The notes under the pieces are model-generated. The model was not told the DNA's origin. It ran no database searches and saw only the letters and a list, made by a program, of their open reading frames with translations. A DNA stretch of 64,000 bases, from positions 62,001 to 126,000 of the forward strand of contig JAOARW010000053.1 in NCBI GenBank assembly GCA_025210475.1, read 5' to 3'. Shown in pieces: positions 17,279 to 26,139 of the stretch. This DNA comes from Carboxylicivirga sp. (GTDB lineage Bacteria; Bacteroidota; Bacteroidia; Bacteroidales; Marinilabiliaceae). The first letter of the stretch is position 1. Every line of letters starts with the position of its first letter. The position numbers and the translations under genes were made by a program.

Positions 17279-19549
17279 TTACATAAATGGATAACCTATA
17301 CTAAAATAAGCCCTTGGTTTCCAATCGTCAACATTGGTTCCCATGCCAAAGGTTATGGGGCCGATAATACTGTTAATGGCTATACCACCACCAAATCCAA
17401 TGATTGATTCTTTGGGGCCCAGGTAATAAGATTGATCAGCAAAGTAATCATTCCCAAAGTTTGGCGAGAAAATGCCATTAAACACTGTATGAGCATAAAT
17501 AGTAGGACTTAGATTGAAATTGAATTTGGCACTTATCAAACCATAGTTCTCCGCAATCTTCTCACGATAATTTAAGCCCACAAAAGCTGCATCGCCTGTA
17601 CTGATATTGTAAGCTGTACCTCCAATGTAATGCATGTCAAAGAATGGGGCGTCGGCTGAAAAAGCAGCTAAAGAAATGCCAGTTTCGAAATAAGCATTCT
17701 TGGCAGTCTGGAAACATTTGGTATAACGAATCGATCCGGCCAGATAGTTTTTATTAGGCACATCAATGTATGGTTTGATAATGGCCTTACTTGTTGATTC
17801 GCCGTTGTAATAATCGTAGGCATTAAAATTGGCTTTCAGCGACATTAATAAGTGATGGCCTTTGGTTGGGAAAAAACGATTGTTTAGTGTATTTCGATCA
17901 ATAGACAGCGTACCAAACACAAAACCATTGCCAAATCGATCTACTCCTTGATCAAATATGTCGGAGAGGCCGGAACTTTGGCTGACTCTGATTTCTTGCC
18001 AATCAAATTTAGCAGAAATCATTGTTCGGGTTTTATAGGAAAAGAAGACACCTGTACCAGCCTGTGTTTTATAATAATTGAAGGTGCCGAGCGTTTTTTT
18101 GTGATCCTTGTAAATGGGCAAAGGCGTGCGCTCAAAGTAAGCATCGGCAATAAAACCTGTTGATTGCTGCTCTCCCAGATAAGCAATTATTTCATTGTGG
18201 ATTCGAGGTTTTTCAGACACATCTGCAGTCAAGGATAAGCGACTGTTTTTGGTCAAGAGATTTCGTAAGGTGACATTGGAAATTAAACCAGCTTTTAATT
18301 CATTGTCATAACGTAATGAAAATTTAGCCTGAGTCAAATAGGCCTCTTCTGTATGAAAGGTTAAAACATATTCATCATTAACCTTATTCAGGTCGTATGT
18401 AATCTGATTGTAAAAGCGAGATCCGATTAGGCGCCTGATACCAGTATCTATGTCTGCGCGCGTAATGGTATCACCTTCATGAATACCGAGTTTATTCAAA
18501 AAATAATTGATTGATACATGATGACGGTTTTGGACCTTTATGTCCGACACAATAATTTTATCTGCTGTTAGTTCAACCGTTTTAACCTTGGGGGAGGCAA
18601 ATAAATTCAGTGAATCGGATAGGTGAATAAAGTCATCCAGTTGCAGTCGTGCTGCCATTTCTCCCCGGGCAACGATTGAATCGCCATCAAAAAAGCTGGC
18701 TGTTCCATATGGGGGCAAAACAGGTGTAACTAAATAGTCTGTCGAATCAATGGATTGTTGTAATACAATGCTGCTACCTATCATGGCAGAGGTCATCATT
18801 ACTTCTGTAATGTTTTTAAGATCTTCGATATCGGGTTTGTCACTTGAGCCAACATTAACTCCAATAATTATTTCAGCACCCATTTCCCGACATAATAATG
18901 TTGGGAAATTATCGAGCACACCGCCATCAACCAAATACATACCATCTTTCTCAACTGGTGTAAAAACCGATGGAATCGCCATACTCGCCCGCATGGCTTG
19001 CGATAGATCACCGTCTTTAAATACATAAGGCTTTCCTTGTACCAGATCAACGGCTACACATCTAAAAGGAATGGGTAGTTCATCAAATGATTCCAATGAT
19101 GATACATGCCACGTTAGTCCGGAAAGCATTTCAGAAATTCGCTGACCGCGCACCATCCCGGGAGGTAACTTTAATCCTTTTTTACTGATGTCCAGTTCTA
19201 CCTGAAAGCGATTATAATCAGACTTCTCCTCGGGCACTACATCGCTCAATGGAATTTGATCACTTAGCACAACAGCCCAGTCAGTCGCATGCACAATCGA
19301 ATCCAGCTCGTGTGCCGTATAGCCACTGGCATATAGGCCACCGATAATGCTACCCATACTGGTTCCGGTAATATAATCAGGTCGAATTCCGGCTTCTTCC
19401 AAAACTTTCAGAACACCAATGTGAGCCAGTCCTTTGGCTCCACCTCCGCTAAGTACCAACCCAACTTTTGGACGTTCTTGAAGTTCTTGACCAATTGTTG
19501 TCGTGCTTATAAAGCCTGCGATTGTCAGGCAAAGTAAAAGTTGTTTCAT
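17279..19549 (-). CDS. Patatin-like phospholipase with C-terminal outer-membrane barrel
   Basis: A 756-residue exported protein. The signal peptide is residues 1-20. The patatin domain has the oxyanion loop GGGAKG (35-40), the nucleophile GTSMG (Ser64) and the catalytic Asp in VDGG (Asp208), so the Ser-Asp dyad is intact. A POTRA-like stretch follows at about 320-390, then a BamA/TamA-type 16-strand barrel to the C-terminus, ending IGYPFM. This is the layout of type Vd autotransporter PlpD-like proteins and of Bacteroidota surface phospholipases. The methyltransferase gene lies immediately upstream, 6 bp apart. Confidence 0.9.
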   Translation of the reverse strand: MKQLLLCLTIAGFISTTTIGQELQERPKVGLVLSGGGAKGLAHIGVLKVLEEAGIRPDYITGTSMGSIIGGLYASGYTAHELDSIVHATDWAVVLSDQIPLSDVVPEEKSDYNRFQVELDISKKGLKLPPGMVRGQRISEMLSGLTWHVSSLESFDELPIPFRCVAVDLVQGKPYVFKDGDLSQAMRASMAIPSVFTPVEKDGMYLVDGGVLDNFPTLLCREMGAEIIIGVNVGSSDKPDIEDLKNITEVMMTSAMIGSSIVLQQSIDSTDYLVTPVLPPYGTASFFDGDSIVARGEMAARLQLDDFIHLSDSLNLFASPKVKTVELTADKIIVSDIKVQNRHHVSINYFLNKLGIHEGDTITRADIDTGIRRLIGSRFYNQITYDLNKVNDEYVLTFHTEEAYLTQAKFSLRYDNELKAGLISNVTLRNLLTKNSRLSLTADVSEKPRIHNEIIAYLGEQQSTGFIADAYFERTPLPIYKDHKKTLGTFNYYKTQAGTGVFFSYKTRTMISAKFDWQEIRVSQSSGLSDIFDQGVDRFGNGFVFGTLSIDRNTLNNRFFPTKGHHLLMSLKANFNAYDYYNGESTSKAIIKPYIDVPNKNYLAGSIRYTKCFQTAKNAYFETGISLAAFSADAPFFDMHYIGGTAYNISTGDAAFVGLNYREKIAENYGLISAKFNFNLSPTIYAHTVFNGIFSPNFGNDYFADQSYYLGPKESIIGFGGGIAINSIIGPITFGMGTNVDDWKPRAYFSIGYPFM

Positions 19550-19555
19550 GGAGGT

Positions 19556-20296
19556 TTAGTTTCTGTTTTTGATCATTATAACCGAGCCATACATGTCTGG
19601 TAGCTCAACAAAAGCTTCAGGTATGTGCAAGGAAAATTCATCAACTGCTTTTTTTACCCCTTCCCAATTATGATTGTAATCGTGAATGATAATGGCACCT
19701 TCCTGATTTAACTTAGGGTAAAAGTATTCAAGTGCATCTTTTGTTGATTGATATAAATCTGCATCAATATGCACCAGGGCGTATTGTTCATCAGGCATAC
19801 CCTCTGTTGTTTGAGGAAAAACACCTTCTTTGATGTGAAGATGCGCGTTGTCGCCATCAATGTATTGAAGAACCTCTTGTGGCGAAGTGTTATCGAATTG
19901 CACGGTTTGAGGTCTCACCGTCCCGTCGCAATCCTCTTTAATAACCTGTTTGGGTAATCCACTAAAACTATCGAATAAATAAAAATTACGATCCGGTAAC
20001 ATATGATGAATCAGCTTGGCTGTTTCGCCTTTATACACACCTAATTCAGCAATAGAACCGTGAATTTTTTTCTCACTAATACGTTTGAGTTGAAGCCAAA
20101 AGGCATAGAAGCGTATTTTATCTTTAAACTTTCTTTCTTGTTTCGATATCTGTTTTTGATGCTGATTCATTTTTCGTGCTTCCAGCCACTCAAAAGGTTT
20201 AAAAAGTTTATGGGTATAAAAACTCCAATAATAACCCAGTGCCATTAGAACTACTAAATTCAGAAGAACTAGGTTAAGAAACTGCATCAATGTCAT
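19556..20296 (-). CDS. TylF/MycF-type methyltransferase with N-terminal membrane anchor
   Basis: A 246-residue protein with one hydrophobic segment at residues 5-25 and then a SAM-dependent methyltransferase of the TylF (macrocin O-methyltransferase) family: SIAELGVYKGETAK, YLFDSFSGLP, HIDADLYQSTKDAL and IIIHDYNHNWEGVKKAVDEF, with the metal-binding Asp residues kept. The target is probably a sugar or glycolipid rather than a macrolide; that is inference. It heads a two-gene transcript with the patatin gene. A minus-strand -7 box TATATTTG lies at 20326-20319 with a TTG 23 bp further up. Confidence 0.8.
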   Translation of the reverse strand: MTLMQFLNLVLLNLVVLMALGYYWSFYTHKLFKPFEWLEARKMNQHQKQISKQERKFKDKIRFYAFWLQLKRISEKKIHGSIAELGVYKGETAKLIHHMLPDRNFYLFDSFSGLPKQVIKEDCDGTVRPQTVQFDNTSPQEVLQYIDGDNAHLHIKEGVFPQTTEGMPDEQYALVHIDADLYQSTKDALEYFYPKLNQEGAIIIHDYNHNWEGVKKAVDEFSLHIPEAFVELPDMYGSVIMIKNRN

Positions 20297-20437
20297 AGTA
20301 ATTTGTGTTTAGGAATAGCAAATATAAATTAAATATACGGCATGTATTTCAATTATACATCAAGTGACAAAAAATCGTGTTTAAGCGTAAAATTCATGAA
20401 TTTAAACAGATCGGATTTTAAGTGTCTGAAATTATAA

Positions 20438-20486
20438 TTATCGTTTTTCGATAATTTATCGTAGGTTTGTTATCGAAAAACGATAA
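20438..20486. promoter_or_regulatory. Multi-site operator (five TTATCG half-sites) around the DUF2975/XRE promoter
   Basis: TTATCG-N5-CGATAA occurs at 20438-20454 and again at 20470-20486. A further TTATCG lies at 20456-20461. The sequences 20436-20454 and 20470-20488 are perfect 19-bp inverted repeats of each other, and the 15 bp between them hold a -7 box, TAGGTTTG (20462-20469). A protein bound to either site would cover the promoter. The small XRE regulator at 21356 in the same operon is the natural candidate. Confidence 0.75.
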
Positions 20487-20504
20487 TTAACTAATCCTAA
20501 GAGT

Positions 20505-21353
20505 ATGAAAAATAGAAAAGGAATGTTTGCCTTTTTGCTGAAAATTGTGAATGCCGGATTTTGGTTGAGTCTATTAATGTTGATTCTTTCAATAGTTTTT
20601 GATGTTTTTACGTCCGATGGCGAACTTGGTACCTTTTATGTGGGGAATCACCATTCACAAGGGTATTCGATTCCCGTTAAAACAAGAATTTCGTTTCCAG
20701 ATTCCACATTGCAATATGATTTAATCCAAAAAGAGTTTGGGAATCAACGGTACGGAGGAAGCCTTCATTTTCATAACAGGCATAATGAAGGGAATGATAG
20801 TTTAATGAGGGTATTTGAATCACATGGATGTACTTTGCAATCGGTTACCAGAAATCAATTTTCAGATACTTATTTTGGGCCAAAGAATGAGGTGGCTACT
20901 TTTTCTTTTAAACCTGAATTGGAGTCGAAAGGTTATTTAAGAGCGAATACATCCATTTGGCATCTGAAAATGCTCTTGCTGATTAACGCTTATTTAGGAT
21001 TAACCTTTAGTGTATTAATCTTTCATCATCTAGGTCAACTTTTTGATTTGTTGAGCAGAGACTTGTCTTTTTCCAAATATATTTATGAACGGATAAATAA
21101 AGTTGGTTTCTTATTACTGGCCTATGTCGTGATACAATTATTAATATCCTATACTTTGGTTAGAAGTTGCAACAATATCTGGTTTTCATCATTTACAGAT
21201 GGTCGATACACCAGTTTGCCATTTACTTTAGATGTGTCACCTCGTCTTGTATTCGATTTTACCTGGTTTATTTTAGGTTTGTCATTAATTGGACTAACTG
21301 GCTTGTTTAAAAAAGGAGTTTCATTACAATCAGAAAATGAATTAACAATTTAA
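20505..21353 (+). CDS. DUF2975 family membrane protein
   Basis: A 282-residue membrane protein with four hydrophobic segments: near residues 8-30, then after a soluble region of about 120 residues, at roughly 150-172 (LLINAYLGLTFSVLIF), 198-218 (LLLAYVVIQLLISYTLV) and 245-265 (FTWFILGLSLIGLTGLF). This fits DUF2975, whose genes are regularly followed by a YozG-like XRE regulator, as here. The extracytoplasmic loop between the first two helices is longer than in typical members. Function unknown. The XRE gene starts 2 bp after its stop. Confidence 0.75.
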   Translation: MKNRKGMFAFLLKIVNAGFWLSLLMLILSIVFDVFTSDGELGTFYVGNHHSQGYSIPVKTRISFPDSTLQYDLIQKEFGNQRYGGSLHFHNRHNEGNDSLMRVFESHGCTLQSVTRNQFSDTYFGPKNEVATFSFKPELESKGYLRANTSIWHLKMLLLINAYLGLTFSVLIFHHLGQLFDLLSRDLSFSKYIYERINKVGFLLLAYVVIQLLISYTLVRSCNNIWFSSFTDGRYTSLPFTLDVSPRLVFDFTWFILGLSLIGLTGLFKKGVSLQSENELTI

Positions 21354-21355
21354 TT

Positions 21356-21562
21356 ATGCCAATTGTAATTAATCTAGATAAGGTGTTGACCGAACAGAAT
21401 ATGAAAAGTGCCGATTTAGCCGCTTTGATTGGCATCACAACGGCAAATCTTTCTATTCTGAAAACCGGTAAAGCTAAGGCCGTCCGTTTTTCAACATTAG
21501 AAGCTATCTGCAAGGTGTTGGAATGTCAACCAGGAGATATTCTGGAATATGTGAATGAATAG
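21356..21562 (+). CDS. XRE-family small transcriptional regulator (YozG-like)
   Basis: A 68-residue stand-alone Cro/C1-type helix-turn-helix protein. The HTH is NMKSADLAALIGITTANLSILK near residues 15-36, followed by the family tail LEAICKVLECQPGDILEYV. It follows the DUF2975 gene by 2 bp and is co-transcribed with it. Such pairs are thought to be autoregulated; the repeated TTATCG sites at the operon promoter are its likely target. Confidence 0.85.
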   Translation: MPIVINLDKVLTEQNMKSADLAALIGITTANLSILKTGKAKAVRFSTLEAICKVLECQPGDILEYVNE

Positions 21563-21596
21563 TTATATTTAAAGTAAAATAGAAAACTACATATTC

Positions 21597-22556
21597 ATGA
21601 AATATCTAATTCCTTTATTATTCGTCTTGATTACAGCCTGTCAGGGAAATCAAAATCAACCAGAAGATTGGGCGATTGCCATTCATGGAGGTGCTGGCAA
21701 TATGGATCGGGCAAATTTCTCGGACGAGGATATACTACACTATAAAGCTGCTTTGTCAGAAGCACTTGATATTGGAAAAAAAGCCCTTAATGGAGGTCAA
21801 TCAGCAGTGGATGTGGTTGAGTTAGTGGTAAAGAACCTGGAGGATAATCCACTTTTTAATGCCGGGAAAGGTGCTGTTTTTACCAATGATGGACGTAACG
21901 AACTGGATGCAGCCATAATGGATGGAAGTAATTTAAATGCGGGTGCAGTTGCCGGGATTGGCGATATTCGCAATCCGATTGGTGCAGCACGTTTAGTTAT
22001 GGATCAATCGCCCCATGTATTGCTCATTGGCAAAGGGGCTTCACTTTATGCATCACAAAATGGCATTGAGATGGTAGATAGCAGCTATTTCTTCACAGAG
22101 AAACGTTGGCAGTTGTTGCAACGAACCTTGCAGAAGGCTGGTAAAAATGGGACAGTAGGTTGTGTAGCACTCGACAAAAAAGGTAATCTGGCAGCAGCAA
22201 CGTCAACAGGTGGTATGAATAATAAACGCTACGGACGTGTTGGCGATGTGCCAATTATTGGTGCCGGAACTTATGCCAATAATCACACTTGTGCTGTATC
22301 GGCTACCGGACATGGTGAGTATTATATCCGATATACAGTGGCGCATGATATTTCGGCATTGATGGAGTACAAGGAACTAAGTATTCAGGAAGCTGCACGA
22401 TTGGTAGTTAATGGTAAATTGAGTAATGACGCTGGAAATGGCGGTGTAATAGCTGTTGATAAACAGGGTAATGTGGTTTTGGAAATGAACTCAACAGGCA
22501 TGTTCAGAGGCTGGGCAAAAGCATCCGGCGATGAAGGAGTTGCCATCTTTAAATAG
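21597..22556 (+). CDS. iaaA: Isoaspartyl peptidase/L-asparaginase, lipoprotein form
   Basis: An Ntn-hydrolase of 319 residues that splits isoaspartyl dipeptides and asparagine after self-cleavage. A lipoprotein signal ends in the lipobox LITAC (Cys15), so it should be anchored in the periplasm or outer membrane. The substrate loop WAIAIHGGAGN opens the enzyme. Self-cleavage should occur before Thr186 in NGTVGCVAL, and GGMNNKRYGRVGD and ATGHGEYYIR follow as in the family. It ends at a bidirectional terminator facing lysA. Confidence 0.92.
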   Translation: MKYLIPLLFVLITACQGNQNQPEDWAIAIHGGAGNMDRANFSDEDILHYKAALSEALDIGKKALNGGQSAVDVVELVVKNLEDNPLFNAGKGAVFTNDGRNELDAAIMDGSNLNAGAVAGIGDIRNPIGAARLVMDQSPHVLLIGKGASLYASQNGIEMVDSSYFFTEKRWQLLQRTLQKAGKNGTVGCVALDKKGNLAAATSTGGMNNKRYGRVGDVPIIGAGTYANNHTCAVSATGHGEYYIRYTVAHDISALMEYKELSIQEAARLVVNGKLSNDAGNGGVIAVDKQGNVVLEMNSTGMFRGWAKASGDEGVAIFK

Positions 22557-22569
22557 GGGAATAAAATGC

Positions 22570-22609
22570 AAAAGACATAAGCAAAGGAATTACTCTACTT
22601 ATGTCTTTT
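22570..22609. terminator. Bidirectional terminator between iaaA and lysA
   Basis: AAAAGACATAAG (22570-22581) and CTTATGTCTTTT (22598-22609) make a perfect 12-bp stem with A- and T-rich flanks, in the gap between the two convergent genes. Confidence 0.85.
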
Positions 22610-22645
22610 ATTTTATAAGTTTTGGACTGCTTGACCAATTGTTAT

Positions 22646-23800
22646 CTATATCTCATCGGAATAATAGGCCGATGGAAGCTCTCGCAAATTATAGCGATTA
22701 GCCATTATCTCGCCATATGCACCGGTAGAACGAATAGCAATTATATCGCCCCGATCGGTTTTGGGCAGATCAACAGCTTTTCCGAAACAATCGCTCGATT
22801 CGCAGATGGGACCTACTACATCGTATTTTTCCGTTGCCTGCGTCGAACTCAGGTTTTCAATTTTATGGTACGCCTGGTAAAGTGCAGGACGAATCAGATC
22901 GCTCATGCCCGCATCAATTATGGCAAATTTGGTGTTAACACCATTTTTAATGTATAGCACACGGCTTATTAATGTACCGCACTGGCCAACCATCGATCGT
23001 CCCAGTTCGAAATGTAATTCCTGTCCGGGTTTTAGTTCAAGAAATTCATCAAAAACCCTAAAGAAGCTTTTAAAATCCGGAATGGCATTTTCATCGGGTT
23101 GTTCGTAATCGATACCGAGTCCACCACCTACGTTTACAACTTTAGGAAAAATATGATGGCTGATAAACCATTTTTGTAATTCATTTACCCGCAGACAAAG
23201 GTCTTTGAATGATAATAAATCGGTTATTTGTGAGCCGATATGAAAATGAATGCCTTCCAACTCTACATTTTTGAGTTGTGCCAATACCTCAATCACATTT
23301 TCCAAATCCCATTGGTTGATACCGAATTTATTTTCTTCAAGACCGGTAGTGATATAATGGTGCGTATTGGCGTTAACATTGGGATTGATTCGCAATGCCA
23401 CCTTGGCTATTTTGCCTTTTTTTTCGGCCAGTTCGTTGATAATTTCCAGCTCGGGTATCGATTCTACATTGAAACAGGCGATATCATTCTCAAGCCCAAG
23501 ATTGATTTCCCAATCGGCTTTACCTACTCCTGCAAAAACAACACTATCGGAATTGAAGCCTGTTTCAAGCGCCTTTTTAACTTCATTTCCGCTTACACAA
23601 TCGGCACCAAAACCTGCATTTTTTATGGCGCCTAAAACACGATCGTTGGCATTGGCTTTGATTGCATAGTGCACTTTAAAACCATACTCGTTAGCTTCAG
23701 TTCTAACGGCATCAAGAGTTGCGTTAAGCAGCTCCATGTTATAATAATAATATGGTGTTTGTTGTTGACTTAATCGGTCAACAGGTAAATTAAATCCCAT
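22646..23800 (-). CDS. lysA: Diaminopimelate decarboxylase
   Basis: The PLP enzyme that makes lysine from meso-diaminopimelate, the last step of the pathway. The PLP lysine is Lys48 in HYAIKANAN; HFHIGSQ, VNVGGGLGIDY, ELGRSMVGQCG and a CESSDCFGK active-site Cys follow. The start at 23800 (MGFNLPVDRL) matches the family and leaves a 7-bp gap to lysC; a longer frame from 23827 would overlap lysC by 20 bp and its extra residues are only an out-of-frame reading of lysC. Co-transcribed with lysC. Confidence 0.92.
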   Translation of the reverse strand: MGFNLPVDRLSQQQTPYYYYNMELLNATLDAVRTEANEYGFKVHYAIKANANDRVLGAIKNAGFGADCVSGNEVKKALETGFNSDSVVFAGVGKADWEINLGLENDIACFNVESIPELEIINELAEKKGKIAKVALRINPNVNANTHHYITTGLEENKFGINQWDLENVIEVLAQLKNVELEGIHFHIGSQITDLLSFKDLCLRVNELQKWFISHHIFPKVVNVGGGLGIDYEQPDENAIPDFKSFFRVFDEFLELKPGQELHFELGRSMVGQCGTLISRVLYIKNGVNTKFAIIDAGMSDLIRPALYQAYHKIENLSSTQATEKYDVVGPICESSDCFGKAVDLPKTDRGDIIAIRSTGAYGEIMANRYNLRELPSAYYSDEI

Positions 23801-23807
23801 CCCTGCC

Positions 23808-25121
23808 CTAGTTAAATAGTTTATCACTCAATAGATTTAATGCCTGCTTTTTGTCTTCTGCATTAATTAGAAGAGAAAGGTTGTAGTTGCTTCCTCCGTA
23901 TGAAATCATGCGAATCGGAATGTCTTTAACAGCATCAAAAATGGCATTGGCATAGCCTTTATTGTCGGCAATCAAATCGCCAACCACACATACAATCACT
24001 TTGTCATGATCAACGTCTACCGTTCCGTATTTATTAAGGTCGTTTACAATTTCATTTAAGTGGGTATTATCGTCAATTGTAACCGAAACACCAACCTCTG
24101 ATGTGGTAATCATATCAATTGGCGTTTTATAACTCTCAAATATCTCAAAAACTTTACGCAGAAAACCGTAAGCCAATAACATTCGGCCCGATTTAATCTT
24201 AATAGCTGTAATGCCATCTTTGGCGGCTACTGCGGCCATGCGCTCTTTTCGCTGTTTCGATGAAATTAATGTTCCTTCGGCCTTTGGTTCCATGGTATTG
24301 AGCAAGCGAACCGGTATGTTGGCCAACTTGGCCGGAAGTACACTTGTAGGGTGAAGAATCTTCGCACCAAAATAGGCTAACTCAGCTGCTTCATCAAATG
24401 ATAACTCAGATATGCTTTGTGTTTTTTCAACATAACGCGGGTCATTATTGTGCATACCATCAATGTCGGTCCAAATCTGAATTTCATCAGCATTAATAGC
24501 TGCTCCAATTAATGATGCTGAATAATCGCTGCCCCCACGCTGTAAATTATCAATTTCACCAAACGCGTTTCGGCATATGTACCCTTGGGTTATATAAATG
24601 TTTTTTTCGCCTTGTTCCGAAATAACTTTTTCAATGTTTTCTTTTATATAATCAGCATCGGGTTCATTTTTCTTATCAATGCGCATGTAATCAAGAGCCG
24701 GCATTAGTGCCGAATCTTTACCATTCTCTTGCAAATAATAATGAAATAGCGCTGTAGAAATTAACTCACCCTGTGCCAGAATCGCTTTCTCTTCAAAAAC
24801 CGTAAACATATCTATTGTAAACGATTTAATGAACTCAAAATGTGATTTAATCAGTTCTTTACCCTTTGTAATGTACTCTTCGCTTTTAAACAGTTGTGTA
24901 ACCTCTTTCTCATATTTTTCTTCGAGGCTACTGATAATTTCATTTGCTGCATCATGATTTTTCTGATACAAATGACTGGCAATTTCAACAAGGCTGTTGG
25001 TTGTTCCCGACATGGCCGATAATACAACAATCTTTTGTATACCATCATCAACAAGATCAGCAACTTCCTTCATGCGTTGTGCCGAGCCAACTGATGTTCC
25101 TCCAAACTTAAGTACTCTCAT
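23808..25121 (-). CDS. lysC: Aspartate kinase (monofunctional)
   Basis: It phosphorylates aspartate, the entry step to lysine, threonine and methionine. Length is 437 residues. The kinase domain starts VLKFGGTSVGSAQRM and has LQRGGSDYSASLIGAA and IWTDIDGMHNNDPR. Two ACT regulatory domains fill the C-terminal 150 residues (ITAIKIKSGRMLLAYGFL, VDHDKVIVCVVGDL). Pairing with lysA suggests this copy serves lysine/diaminopimelate supply. A minus-strand -7 box TAGTTTTG lies at 25169-25162. Confidence 0.94.
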   Translation of the reverse strand: MRVLKFGGTSVGSAQRMKEVADLVDDGIQKIVVLSAMSGTTNSLVEIASHLYQKNHDAANEIISSLEEKYEKEVTQLFKSEEYITKGKELIKSHFEFIKSFTIDMFTVFEEKAILAQGELISTALFHYYLQENGKDSALMPALDYMRIDKKNEPDADYIKENIEKVISEQGEKNIYITQGYICRNAFGEIDNLQRGGSDYSASLIGAAINADEIQIWTDIDGMHNNDPRYVEKTQSISELSFDEAAELAYFGAKILHPTSVLPAKLANIPVRLLNTMEPKAEGTLISSKQRKERMAAVAAKDGITAIKIKSGRMLLAYGFLRKVFEIFESYKTPIDMITTSEVGVSVTIDDNTHLNEIVNDLNKYGTVDVDHDKVIVCVVGDLIADNKGYANAIFDAVKDIPIRMISYGGSNYNLSLLINAEDKKQALNLLSDKLFN

Positions 25122-25402
25122 TTTATATACTTCTATAATGTCAACTGTAACTAAACAATTACAAAACTATAAGTTTTATTAGCAAGTTTACTGTCTGTTT
25201 GGTAGAAATAACGGTGGCTGAATTTTGATTATTAACAAATTATGGCTCGTAGCTCCAAAAACAACTAAAAATAACAAAAAGTTAAAATAATAACAACAAA
25301 TTTTATTTTCATGATATTTGTTAATATTTATTCAATAATTAACAAGAATGACGTTTTTATGCTATTGAAAATGGCTCTACCTTTGACCAAATTTTGATTG
25401 TT

Positions 25403-25999
25403 ATGAAGATTCTTTCTGCTCAGTTTCATAAAAGTAGTGCCAAAAGTAGTCAATGTCCGAAAGAAGACAGGCCTGAATATGCCTTTATTGGTCGTTCCAA
25501 TGTTGGTAAGTCGTCTTTAATTAATCAATTGTGCAACCGAAAGGCACTGGCTAAAACATCATCTACACCTGGAAAAACACAACTGATTAATCATTTTATG
25601 ATTGATGAAAGTTGGTATTTGGTTGATTTGCCTGGGTTTGGCTATGCAAAGGTTTCGAAAACCATTCGGGCAACTTTTGGTAAATTAATTACCGATTATA
25701 TATCAAACCGTAAAAACCTGATGTGTTTATTTGTACTGGTTGATTCGAGAATACCAATGCAGGAGATTGATTTGGTGTTTATGAATTCCATGGTCGAAAA
25801 TGGAGTTCCTATCGCTATTGTTTTTACCAAAACAGATAAGCTTAATAAAACACAGTATGCAAGCAATATGAAAGAGTACCAGGAGAAACTTCTGGAACAT
25901 TGGGAAGAATTACCACCTGTTTTTTATACATCAGCTAAAAGTGGAAATGGCAGTGAAGCATTGCTTGATTTTATCGACGATTTGAATGGTAAGTGGTAA
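25403..25999 (+). CDS. ysxC: Ribosome biogenesis GTPase YsxC/YihA
   Basis: A small GTPase of 198 residues needed for 50S ribosome assembly. G1 is GRSNVGKSSL (residues 30-39), G3 DLPGFGYAK, G4 FTKTDK and G5 SAKSG. The ATG at 25403 (MKILSAQFHKSS) is used; the frame extends three codons upstream to a TTG. A -7 box TACCTTTG at 25378-25385 lies 17 nt before the start. Confidence 0.94.
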   Translation: MKILSAQFHKSSAKSSQCPKEDRPEYAFIGRSNVGKSSLINQLCNRKALAKTSSTPGKTQLINHFMIDESWYLVDLPGFGYAKVSKTIRATFGKLITDYISNRKNLMCLFVLVDSRIPMQEIDLVFMNSMVENGVPIAIVFTKTDKLNKTQYASNMKEYQEKLLEHWEELPPVFYTSAKSGNGSEALLDFIDDLNGKW

Positions 26000-26139
26000 G
26001 CACTTGCCTTATAAATAGATAGTGTTAAAAATGCACAATTATATTTTTTTATAGAGATTGATCATGTTAAGAAAATATGAATTGCTTACCTTTGCAGCCA
26101 CAAAGCAACATTGAAATAATCTGATAAACATCTATTTAA

